From Pyrocephalus nanus (Eukaryota > Chordata > Aves > Passeriformes > Tyrannidae): 64,000 nt of DNA. Position 1 is the stretch's first letter, and each line of letters opens with the position of its first letter. Shown piece after piece: positions 47,356 through 59,933 of this stretch. A program made the translations under genes and the position numbers. The notes below the pieces were generated by a model that saw nothing but the letters and a program-made list of their open reading frames with translations, did no database searches and was not told where the DNA came from. Location: contig CM076261.1 of assembly GCA_038380795.1 (NCBI GenBank), positions 7,508,556 to 7,572,555 on the forward strand. Reading direction: 5' to 3'.

Positions 47356-50300
47356 AGTTAAAAAAAGACTAAATTATATTCCTAAACATAGATGTAATAC
47401 ATTGCTGTAGGTAAATCAGTATAGGACATACAGATTACCTAAATGTCCGCTTTTGGAGTTTTTTTCCCTTTTTTTTTTTTAATGTTCCAGTATAGGTTTT
47501 GCGTTTAGGGCATTTGTACACAGTACGGATTATTCTTAGAATGACATCCTGTGGTGCCTGCTTTTTCACTTTATTTCACTTATTTTATTCTTTTGACAGC
47601 TTCTTTTGTCTAGAATCTTTACTCTTCTTCCTCTTATGCATATTTTGCTTCTGGTTTAGACAACCTCTCCCTCAAAAGCATGGCATTTAGGATCACATTA
47701 CACTTAAGTCCCAGTGATGTAAATATGCACACCTGAAAGAATGTGGTAATTTTATGCTATTCCATTTTTGCTCTGCTTGGTGTGGTAAGACTGAATGGAG
47801 TGAAAACAGGGAAATATATCTAGTTTTACAATGCAGACTGTATGTTTCTTTACTGTTAGTATCCTGTCCACCAGAAAAGGAAATGCTAGAAAAAAATCAA
47901 CTAAGGGTTTATGATCCAAGGGAAAGTATCTTTTTTTCTTTTCTTTTCCCCTAACTTTTAATAGGTTTTTTTAAAAAATCTAATACGTGTGGGATTTAAA
48001 GTTTTTCAAAGTACTAGAAATGATCAAAAGAATTCTTTAAAAATTTAAAGCTATGGGCACATTATTTGAAATAAGGTATTGTAATCCTTTGTTTGTAAAA
48101 GGATGAAACTTCTATCACAGAATAGAAGAGGTTTGGCCATAGCAATGACCACAAAAATGTTCCCACCCTTACTTACCTGACAGTCAATCTAGGATTTTAT
48201 AGATTGTGCTCTAAGCCCTTTCATTTCTCCTTAGTTCCACTTTTGGGAATGGAAACTTCTCTAGAGCTTTGGCTAAGTGTTTCTTTCAGTTGTGAGCCGT
48301 TGTCCTTGGCCAGCCAAGGTCTGCTGAAGTATCCAAAGGGAATACCAATAAGGGAGAAGAAGCTCTTTTCTGTCCTGTGAAGGAATTATATTTGGCATAG
48401 GCCCTCTTCAGGTGCTTCAAGCAGAACTGCCTTGTGAAACAGATCAGAGAAATCCCAAAGGGAATAATGTCAAAGGAATCAAAGAAGTGTGAATGTCCTG
48501 CATCATCTGGTTAATCTTCCTTGTAAAATAAAGAGCTACTTCAGAGCTGAATTTGATCCAAGAAACTCTTGACAGTTTCTTTGATGTTTTTTCAAACCAG
48601 GGAGGAGATTTTTTTTAACCTAAAGTTTCAGCATGGAAAGGACATCTATAGTTGATACATATGTGCCATTTGGCTTCTCTATGATCCCAAGAATTAGTAA
48701 AGCATTTTTGAAACTTGTGGTGATGAACTTTTTTCTTTAGTTGAATGACAGTTTTATCAAGCCATCATCCAAGAGAAAAGTCACTTAGAATATAACCAGA
48801 GTGACTTGTGAACTCAGCACCCATTGATTTGCAATAAATCTAGACTAAAGCAGTCTCATCTTCAGTGGACCACTGACTCCTCCGGGGATTCAGATAAACA
48901 CCGAAAGAGACAGACCTACTCTTTCAGAAATCAGATTTAGAAAAATGAAAGCTGCGTTTCTGCACAGATTTCCAGATACACATCATGTTTTGGATTATTC
49001 AGAGTAACTGATTTCTTCCCCCACAGAGATTCCAAACCTGCCCAAAAAGTGCTAACTTCAGCATGGAACCATTCTTGGATGCAAAGGAGTAGCTGGGATC
49101 CCGTTAGTAATGTTTTAGTTGACACAAACCTGGGTAACCCTGTGTGCAAGGAGGGTCTGCTGGCAGATGGCATCGTTCTAGATTTCAGAGCACATTCCAA
49201 AAAGGAGTAAGGTTAGGAATTTGGACATTAGTCAGAAGGCGGTACAGCCTTAGCATCTTGGAATAAGAGAGTGTTAAATTGTTGAGGAAAGTCCCTAGTA
49301 ATGAGAAGTCTTTTAGGAAATAGTTCTTGGACTAGTTTCAAATAGTATTTTTGCAGAAAGACATGAGGAGTATTGGATTCCCAAAGGTTTGGATTCCAGC
49401 CCCAGCTCATATGCTTTCCCGTAGTTTTTGCACCAGTTTCAGGGTTTCTCTGGAAATGCAGAGATGAAAATTATCATGTGGATAACCAAACGTCCAAGCA
49501 GATTTAGCCATAGAGTATTTTTTGCCATTAGATACACACAAGCCAAGATTCTTGGAGGTCTTTTGCTTTTTCACAGACCAGTTTCATTCAGTCTCACTGT
49601 TTTGCTTTTGAAAGTCAAATTTTGAGAGAACTCAGATATTCAGAGAAAGCTATTTTGGGTGCCTAGTCTTCTAAGAAAGAATCATGAAATCAGTATTTTA
49701 AAAAGGGATGAAAAGAGATTTACAGCCTATATAAATCCTATTACCATGCAGATATATAGTGAAATTTTTCTTATGTCATGGGTTGGAAGATCTTTATAAA
49801 ATACATAAGTGATACCTTATCCTTTCTTGGAAAAAGCCAGTTTATTCAGCCACTTTTTATAGAACCAGATTGTGCTATAATAAGTAGCAAGATCGTCATC
49901 AGGTAGGAACAATACTTGCAGATCTTAAATGTCATGGATTATACCTGAAATGTTGATTTGTGTAGAGATCTGCTGTCAAGATACAGTTTATACAGAATAT
50001 AGCTATTGCTTGGATAAGTGTTAATAGCAGAAGGAAAGAAATAGGAGGAAATATGTAATGATCCTTTCAACAAGCTGTAAGTCATAATATTTCATGTTGC
50101 AAAATCAACTTTCTTTTCCATGCATGCAAGCAGCAAATAAAAAAAAGGGCAGAGCAAAAGTAGATGGAAAAAGTGTTTTTGTTTCCTTTATGAACTTTAA
50201 TCTGGGGGAAGCTTGGCATATGAAAATGGCAGTCTGAAATATTTCTTCCAAGTACATTTTAACCACAAGAACATTTTCCATCTTGTGTTGATACTACTGC

Positions 50301-53300
50301 ATTGGTACTAAACTTTCTGAAGTCCATTTGTTGAGATGGAAGGAACATATGATTAAATTCAGATGTTAGTATGTTTTCCCTGATGGCTAGTCTGTGTTTT
50401 GTGGAGCTGCAAATGTTTCTCTCCTCATAAAAGAAGCAATTCTTTAACTTTAATGATACCTGTAGTTAAGTGTGGTTCCAAAACACGCAGCGGTAATGAT
50501 GTGAAACTAATTACACCACCTGACTTTCACCGTAATAAGTCATGTAAAATCAGTCTGTGACAGGGTTGTGGATCTTACTCTTCATGTATTTTTCATGCTT
50601 TTATTTTGATTTATTTTGATTTGATTTTATAGTGCCTGATTCTGTTACCAGTTAGTGGTTTCATTTTAACCACTAGGTGTCTGAAAAGTCTGTATTGTGT
50701 GGTCCTTTCCTTTTTCGTGGCTGTACTGGATTAGGGCTGAACTGACTCTGCTAGACTGCAGACAAAAAGTTCAGATCTTGGGGCCTTGTCTTCTCTGCAG
50801 GAGCTTTGCTGTTGCCAGAGTAACTAGCATCACTGTGACTGTGAAAAGTCTCAGGCCTTGATCTTCAGAGTGGTCAAAACTGCCTTTTGGTGTTGGATGC
50901 AGATAGTGGTAACAACCATCTCTTCTGTAAAATTGCAGGCAGAGGGATAATTTCACTAGTGCTTTGTTTTTAATTGATATTTCCCACAGAAATGGCTTGC
51001 AATCTGATGAAATCTTTAATTTCAAAATTAGTCTTGGAGACAGGGTGGTTAGAGCTCTTAATTTGTACCTTCACTGTGTTGATAAATCAGATAGTTTTAA
51101 GTTTAGGTAAAGGACAGTTGTGTGAGTACTCTATTTTATTTTTTTTTTTTCCACTTGTCCTTCATTTGCAGACCTCCATAAATCTTTTAACAGCTGTACA
51201 GCTGCATACAGCACTCTGGATAATGCATATAAGCTTATTGACTCAAGGTCTGTTCAGTTACCTCCTAAGGTTCACATAGAAATAATTGATGGAGCCCCAG
51301 AAATCTCCGCTGAGAAACACCAATCCTGGTAATTTATAGAAGGGTTTATGGTAAACTGTGTCATCTAGACTAAATTGGATAGTGACACTTTGGGAATTAC
51401 AAACATTGTAAATCCACATGATTGTTACTCAGTTGCTTAGGGTGTGTTTTCTAGCAGATGGTTCAGACCTGTGCTAAGTTCTCCATAAATCCTGATACAT
51501 CTCTATTCTTGTAGCCTTTTAGTACAACACAGGACTCCTCAGACTTTTTCATTTGATCATCTCTGAAAGCTCAGTTCAGAACAGTGTGGGTTAAAGGTAT
51601 TTGCTGACCCAGGAATAATGGGAGAGAGAGAAAAAGGAATTTTTATAGGAGGAGAGGGAATAGATAAGATTTTTGTTAACCCAAATTAGGTCTGTCTAAG
51701 TGTTGCTAAGAGAATGCCTCTAGGTGTAAGAGGGGCTAAAACTTCTCTTTGCCTTGTTTCTCTTACTGTGGTTGGAAGCATAGTGTGTTACTTGGAAAGA
51801 GCCACCTCACAGTCCTGTGTTGCACTCCTATTGTAGCACCTCAGGTGAAGCATAGGAGAGGTGCTGGAGCTCAGACGGGCCTCATACCAAGCGATGGGAA
51901 ACCCAGCAGTGCCTGCAGAAGCACGAAACAAGAGACCAGGGCTTTTCGTCTGAGGGCCTCAGTTTTGAGACACTGTGATAAGATCAGAGATTAGCAGTAA
52001 TAGTGATACAGATGTGAGGCCGTATTTACCCTATTTACTCCAAAGCATTTATAATAGTAAGTTTATTGTATGTAAAAGAGCTCAACATAAAAAGTTTCCT
52101 CAGCTGAATGTTGTAAGGATTTCCTAAACTTCACATAAACAGTGCAGGCCATAACTGCTGCTCATAATTGATATTGATGGCTCAGTACACAAAAAAAATA
52201 TGTTCCATATGGTAAAGTTTGAATAGCAAGAAGCATCCAGATATACTTCCACTTTTTTAGTTGTTCTTCATGCAAAATTGGTCTATACCAAAACAGAGGT
52301 TATATTGGGCATAGAATAAGGCAGTGTTGGTATTGTAGTGTGCTTTATTCACACGCAATTTTAAACAAGTTTTATTTTAGTGACAGTAGAAAGAGGTGTT
52401 TTTAAAGATCAAATACAACGTGTATCTTGTTTCTAGGTATTAGTAAGGAATATCAGATAACTGTGAATGATTTTTAGAAAGGAAAAAATAAACCGTGAAA
52501 AATTCAGTCAAGGAAAAAGAAACTGCCTGTGAAAAAACAGATGAGAATTTGGAAAATGCACATTTACTTGTTTGTGCTTTGGGAAGCTTACCAGCTGAGT
52601 TAAGTTTCTGTATTACAAGGAATGGATCCTGAAAATGCTCAGTGCTTGCACAATGCCCTTAGACATTAGATAATAACTTTTGAAGATTTAAGTTCTTGGA
52701 ATACAGTCCTCCTAAAAACTTGTATAGCCAGCTTTTTCTAAAATATGTGTGTTCCTGAATAATAAACACAGGTTAAGCTTTGTTTACGCTTCTGTGCACT
52801 TATGTCTTACCATGTTAATCTGTTCTTCCTAGACAAATCATTTGTAGTTTAAAGGAATATTTCTAATTAGGGATGCAGTATTCTATTCTGTTCTAGTTTA
52901 TCAATAGACATCGAGCCTGTGCTGGAAGGGTTCAGATTCTTTCATACGGGCAGAACCCTCTTGAGGTTGTACACAACTTAAGAAATTCAGGTAGAGAAAA
53001 TGATGTGATTATTCCCTTATCTTTTGGGTTTTGTTTGGGTTTTTTTCCCCCCTCTCTACCTTTCAAAAACAATTCTGGTACATAACCCAGTAACCAATAA
53101 CTCCCTGCAAAGGCTAAAGAAGAAAACAAGTTTCTAAAGGTAGTGTTATGCCTAAATAGTAATTATATGGGTTATAAAAGTAGTAGCTACACTATAGAAA
53201 ATATATTTTCCATAATATTATACTTAAACTGTATTATTACCTATTATTATATTTCTAGCTATATATTATAGCCATATCACATAAAATTAGTAGCTATATT

Positions 53301-56300
53301 ATATACATTGAAGGAAATGTACTGTGTGACAATATGCTGTGTGACATGTAGACTAGAGAGAAATTCCAGGTGAAACCCACAACACTAAATATTTATTTTA
53401 CATTTACTGACTTGGGTTGCTTATTTCTTAGCTAGCATTTTTCTAGCAACAGCAGTTCTAATTATCATGATCTGCCATCACAAAGTACATTGCTAGGAAA
53501 TTGAGCCACACTCAGCCCACGATTATCCAATGGAAGATAATCCAACTTCAGGGTAGGTTGTGCCACCAGTGCAGAGACCTGAGCTGGCTGCCAGTGAGCT
53601 AACTGGGGTCTGGTAGCCACATGGCTGTGTTTGCATGAGACTGTGCATTGGGCCCCTCAGGATGAATAGGCATTTCCTCCTGAGCCTTCTCCACAGGCTG
53701 TCTTTTTTATGTTACTCCCATATTGTACATTCCATTTCAACTTTGCAGTGGCCTAATTTATACAAATGTTTTACATCTCAGTTATCTCATCTTACCACTA
53801 ATCTGTGCAATAGATAATTGATTGTATCTTCATTTTAGTTGTTCACAGCCATGCAAACTTAGCTGGCACTGTAGCTTATGATGTATGCCTGTAAGGCTGT
53901 AGTGGTTTAATTGGAGTCCTGGCCTTATACTGGTTTTTGAGGCATGAGCTACAAGTTGGCCAAATGCTAATCAGATAAATTCCAGATACTGTGCATCTTT
54001 CTTGACCAGGCATAATGTTTAACCTAATTGTCTTAAAATAGCCTCTTGGTCCAGTTTTTTGTATATGAGCCTGATGTACCCTGAGGAAAATGTGTGTGCA
54101 CTCTCTAAATTTTTGGATAATGTTAAGGTAACTAGGAACTTGTTTAGGCTAAATAAGGCATTCTCAAGCAAATTTGAACAAAGGGCTGGAGTGTTTCATC
54201 TGAACTGGATAAGATTTGCATCTTGCCACTTCTCTGTTTTTTGTGAGGATTTTTCATTCTTGATAGTTACAAGTATAACTGTTCCAGTCTTTTTCAGCTG
54301 CTGGTGGCTGTGTTTCCTACCTTCTCAGCCAACCATGGTGAGAAGGAAATCTAACCCAGTACAGTTTCCATAACCTTAGTCTGCAGTGGTCTGGTGGGCT
54401 GTTATGTCTGTGGACACTTGAATGTGGCCCATCTAACCCAAATTATACTTCTGTTAAACCTGTTATAAAGCAGTGGAACAAAATCTGGGATCATATGTGG
54501 TTTTGTGTAAGCTATGAAATCCTACTCATGAGTTTGAATTTAGTCCTGCAAAGAAGGAGCAAGTCTCCAAGAACATTTAAAGTTTTAAAAGCCTGATGTC
54601 CTGAGGAAATGCCCTATTCACAAATTTTATATTCTCAAAAATGGCTTCATTGGTCAAAAAAGAGCTTTGGCAAATCTCTTTCCTCCTGAGCAGTAGGTTT
54701 TAAATGGTGGCAGGAAGTGTGATATGTTGGGATTGTAGCTTCTGCTCTGAGCAGAAGCTTTTGGGTTGCCAGACTTGTTGACTTACCATAAAACCAGATG
54801 TGTAGTATTTAGCTGTGGGTCTGTTCAGTACTTCCTCGATCACATAGTCAGATTTATCTCCTCTCTGGAGGTATTTGCTTAAGAAATCAGGAAAGGTACA
54901 AAATAAAAATAAAACTGAGTTCTGTAATCATTATGCCCTGCATAAAAACTACACTAGCTGTGTTGAAGAGAAAAGTTAGATAATGCCCAAAAAACATTTT
55001 AATTTTTATAGCTTCTGAAGTAATAGGGACATGCTGTGGCTCTGGGGCATATTAACAAACTAAAATCCTTACTTGGATGAACCTCTTTAATACTAACTCC
55101 AATGTGATGCAAATTTTGTAAGAAAATAAAGCATTTTAATTTTTAATGCTGTCAAATATCTTAGGACTGTTAGGAAAAGACAGCATTTCAGGGCTGTTCT
55201 GGAATATTTTTGCAAAATGATCAAGTACCCATGCCTGGTTTTGCAGATTACAAAATTTTTAGATGTCATGTGCCCTGACAGGTGCCCACAGAGGATCATC
55301 AGGTATTTTGGTATGGAGATGTAAAATGTAGGTGAATAGTTTTCAGCCTGTTATTTCCTGATTGGAATATGTGGTAAATTAGCAGAGGAATATTACATAA
55401 CAAGTCTTTGCCTGCTTAACAAGGTGCTAATATTGCTGCCATGTTAACTACTAATATCAGATCATCCTCCTACATAGCATGGAAATTGCAGACTACCAGA
55501 TGTGTACAGGAGGAGGTTGACAATGAAGTCCTATACAATGCAAAAGAGATGTTAAAAAGGTCAATAAACAGCTGCTCTGACACACTGTGGGAAAATTAAT
55601 GGATGAGGAAGAAAGGTGGTGAAATGTTTCATTATTAAGCTTAAAATAAATTTTTTTAGAAAAAACCCCTCACCTTTTTTTCCTGTATATATTGTTTTTA
55701 GAACAGATCAGTAATGAAAAAGGTAATCATCTTCAGAAAGCACTATGAATGTATTAAGAAACAATTATTTTTAAATTTTTTGAAGTGTTTAACAAAGCAC
55801 ATGATTTTATTTTCCAAGGCAGAAGGCTGTCTTTTCCATGGAGTAATAGTAACAGGAATAGCTTCCTTTTTTTTTCACACCTTCAACGTTTGTTGGAAAT
55901 GGGTGTTACCCATAAGACAAATGAGGAAAACCTTCTTTGCTTGTTCCACTTTACAAAACCACCTATCCGTGGCTTTGTGTTGCACAAGAGCGTGAAAAAC
56001 TTGACTGTAGACATTAGTTTTACCTCAGTGAAGGGATATGGCTCAGAAGGCAAATGATGCTCTCAGACTCAGTTTACACAGTGCAACCCAGCTTGTGTTA
56101 CACAGACACGTGGGGCCAAGGGAGGGACATCTCTGAGTCCTTCATGTTCAACTGGAGAAGCATTTCTAAGCTCCAGCATGGAAAGCTGAGAGCATACTTT
56201 TGTCCTGTGGCGTCATATCATACCAACATCAGCATCCAAAAAACAAAATTAAGAGGTGATGGGTTATTTTTAAATGTTGTTGGAAATGGCTAAAGGGAGG

Positions 56301-59300
56301 CTGATGAAAAACCCCACAGCTAGAGCAGCAAGGCATGTTTTGTTGATTCATTTCAGCACTACTTTTCAAGCAGGTAAGCACATTAATAACCTGCAAAGGT
56401 CAAATGTGTATGTTCCCTAATTCATTTCCTCCAGCAGTGTGGAATTCATATTGTGATAGGAAAAAAAATTTTTCTTTGCTTTAGAAGCTTAATATTGATG
56501 ATATCTGTGTAAAATTGCGCTGAAGAATGAGAAAGAGCTTCACAATCAGTTACTTTTAAGACCTTCCCTTTTCTTAATTCACTGCCACTTCTGAAATACA
56601 AAGCTAACTTCTGATAGTCTGTGTCTTAATTCATGTGAATTCATTTCACACCTTCAAATTTTTTCATGCTACAGACAGGTAGCATTACACTTGGCTGAAA
56701 GAGAACTAGCACTTGAAGGATTTCTTTTCCATCATTCTGTAGTTAGTTTTGTTATTTACATTTATGACTTCATGAAGAATGAAAAAAGAAGTACAGCAGT
56801 AGTGGGTACAGAAAGAAGTCATGAAGTCGTGTGTGGAACAAAATGTTATTTAAAAGATCCTAAGTAATCATGTTTACTTTATTTTCCTTAAAATTGTGAG
56901 GCTCAGTTCAGATCCCTAAACACAGTCAACTTGTGAGTATCTTTGGAGATTCCTTGTAGTGTCCCTCCTGGTCTCTCTGTCAGTCCAGAAGGAAGAGGAT
57001 CTCCCACAGAGCCCATCGTATCTCAAATCCTTCTGCGGATCAGTCAGATATCCTAGAACATTTCAGATAGCAGGCAACTAAACTGCACTCAAAAGCACTT
57101 AATTGTGTGGATGAATTTGTTGTTCATGTATATTTTCAGATTTTGCTATTTGCTTGCGTGGGTGAAATCTTGATAGATTAGTACAGTTGCATCTTCATCT
57201 GCATACTGCTTCAGCAACCATTTGTATTCTATTACTCTTAAAGTGCAGAAATATTACATAGCAATTAGCACTGTGAGGATAATTGCCTCTTATGGGTACA
57301 TTATGCCTCAGTTGTTTACTGCTAAGTGAAATGTGAAAAGTTGATATCAAAGTAGGCAATAATGAAGGCGAGAGCTTGACAGATGGGGAACCCATTCTTT
57401 GCTTGTGGCTTCTGAGTGAGGAACATTTTTTTCATGTATGAGGAGTGTGAGTCTTCAGTCAGCTAAGCCTGTAGTCTTGTAAAAAAAACAAACCTTCTAC
57501 CGTGGAAAATATGCACCATTCCCTGTGACTGTTAGGCATGTATGTTGCATCCCAGTAATGTATTGCTATAAAGCCAGAGAAAAATTGTCAATTACAAGTA
57601 TCCACTTGTATGCTCTGGTAGCCAGCCAGAGCCTTGAAGAAAAAGACTTTGCTCATCTCTGTCCTTCACATTTCATTTCTAAACATGTTGTGCAGTTTCA
57701 TCTGCAAACTCATTCTGATAAACTCAGTGAACTGCTGAAATTGTCTCCTTTCAATAAATCTGCAGTTACGCGTGTTATTTAGAGCATCCGCTGCAGACTA
57801 AATCACAGTATGAAAGGGCATAAACTGTGTATGTAATCACAAGTACAATGTGTACAGTTCTTTTCTACACTGACCCTAATCACTGCTTTGAAAGAATGCC
57901 TTTCACAGCATTCACCACACATACTAGACAAAATAATGCAGGGTTATTCACAATTTCTTCTGTTTTCCTTAGTTCATTCTTAATAGTAAAAGGGAAGTCA
58001 ACTTATTTCTTAAAGGTTCTTCTGAAGCATCCTAAATTAAGATCTCACCTTTTCCACCTTGTTCTCCAAAGGAACTTCTGGAATATGAATTTTTGTGAAA
58101 TGTAAAAACACGTAGTCGAGCAGTGAAAGACAAATTTTGTTTGTGTCCATGACTTTTGGTAAAAAACAGAAGAAACACATTTTGGTTTGCTAAATATTAT
58201 ATCATGTGAAAAGGGAAATGAAGGAATATAGATTTTTTTCCCAGTGTTTTAAAATACAGATTGTAGGAATTTTTCCTCCCCAACATCAAGTACATGTTGT
58301 ATATATAATGAATATTATGTGATTTTTCACTTATTCTCTGCCATTCCTGTATGTGAATCAGTTCTGTCGTCTCTGATTTTGCTAGGATTGCAAACAGGGA
58401 ACAGGTACTCTTATTTAATTTTGTATGTATTTAGCTACTAGGTCAATGAAATATTGAATAATTATATAATCTAGGCCCACTGGTAATATGTGATAATTAT
58501 TATTATTTGTGTTAGATTAGGCACTACTGGTAAAGTATTGTCTGCTTTGTTGATAAGTTAATGTTATAATATTATTATTTTTAATATATTTAAATTATCA
58601 TGGGAGTTTTTTAGTAGACTGGTGTTGAAAACTATATTCATGTTGTATCTAAAGTATCTGTTCCCTTTCAAAAGATGATTTTTTTTTTCCCCCTGAGAGG
58701 CTTCTATCACTTGGGCTGCCTTGTTGCCTTTTTTTTTAACATTTCTGGTTTTTTATACACTAGTCCATTATCCTCTCTAAGGAAACCAGTGTTGCATTTT
58801 AAACCAGTCTAGTGAGCCGAGTGGATTTTGCAGTGTACATGTGTGAAGGGCTTGAAAGGAATGAAACAATTGATTCCTTGTATTTAGCTCCATCATGCTC
58901 CAGTTTTCGTAGATGGCCATTCAAGAGATAAGTAGTGGGTCAAGACTTTAATAAAATCAAGAGCTTAAGTGTACTAGAGGTCACTGTGGTGGTTTTTAAT
59001 ACCCAGTCTTGAATGAGAAATTATTACTGTCATTCTAATGCAATATAAGCAGGGATGTACAACTTAAATAATACAGTAAAACCACATTTTCAAAGTAGGC
59101 AATATTGAAAAAATGTTGCTTTTTTTTTATTTCTTCTTATTTGCAACACACCATTAAACATCCTTTCCTCCAGGCTAAACTAGACATCTGCTACTTTGGC
59201 CTACTTATCAAAAGAAATGAAACTTTTATTGGCATGACATCATTACATTTGAGCTTCTTGAGGAGATGAAGAAAATACCAACTGGATGAATCTAGGATAC

Positions 59301-59710
59301 CATTTAATATCTAGATGAACTACCTCCTTTTAGGAGAGAAAGGGGCTAATTTGTAAATGATCACTCAAGTTCAGGCACCTCTGTATTCATTCTCCTGCAC
59401 ACGCAGACAAGCCCCCCAAAAGATTATATCCTGAATTTTAACATCAGGGCGGCCACTGCCTCTGCCTTGGGAGCAAGAGAGAATAGCCAGCCAGCAAGAG
59501 CAAGTACTTAATGATGCTGATGTGTAGACAGGTTTTAGAATTAAGGATTTCTTGACATCAGAGTTGGATTTTAAGTCTCCCGAAGCTATTGTTTTAAATT
59601 AATGGCAGATTAAAGAAGAATGTGTAGTATACAGACTATAGTCATTGTGATTGCCATCAAATGCAAGATGGCTTGGGGTTTTTAGTAGAATTTTTTTGGG
59701 TTCTATTTTT

Positions 59711-59738
59711 TGGTTTGGTTTGGTTTGTTTTGGTTGGG
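59711..59738. repeat. (GGTTT)n-like short array
   Basis: Imperfect pentanucleotide run TGGTTTGGTTTGGTTTG followed by TTTTGGTTGGG. Simple repeat. Confidence 0.75.
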
Positions 59739-59790
59739 TTTTTTAAGCTAAAATCAGAATTTGATTTCTGGAGCACAGTACTACAGATAC

Positions 59791-59933
59791 CCTGAGATTA
59801 TCTCAGTTGGTTAGAGCAGAGTGCAAATAACTCAAAAGTCGTGGGTTTGATCTTCATATGGACCATTCACTTAGAGTTGGACCTGACAATGCTTGTGGGT
59901 CCCTTCCAACTCAGAATATTTTGTGATTCTGTG
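59791..59933 (+). mobile_element. tRNA-Ile-derived SINE with CR1 tail (TguSINE1-like)
   Basis: The head resembles tRNA-Ile: A box TATCTCAGTTGG at 59799-59810, TTAGAGCAGAGTGCAAATAA (anticodon-arm region), and B box GGGTTTGATCT at 59843-59853. From about 59866 it passes into a CR1-like tail: CACTTAGAGTTGGACCTGAC, then GGGTCCCTTCCAACTCAGAA and TTGTGATTCTGTG. The 6-bp direct repeat AGATAC flanks it (59785-59790 and 59934-59939), the expected target-site duplication. SINEs of this build are known from passerine birds and use CR1 machinery through the shared tail. The A and B boxes are mutated, so independent transcription is unlikely. It lies in sense with PTPRM. Confidence 0.88.

Noticed and set aside
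59791..59864. A functional tRNA-Ile gene
   Set aside because: A and B boxes are mutated, the acceptor stem does not pair, and the sequence continues into a CR1-like SINE tail with flanking duplications.
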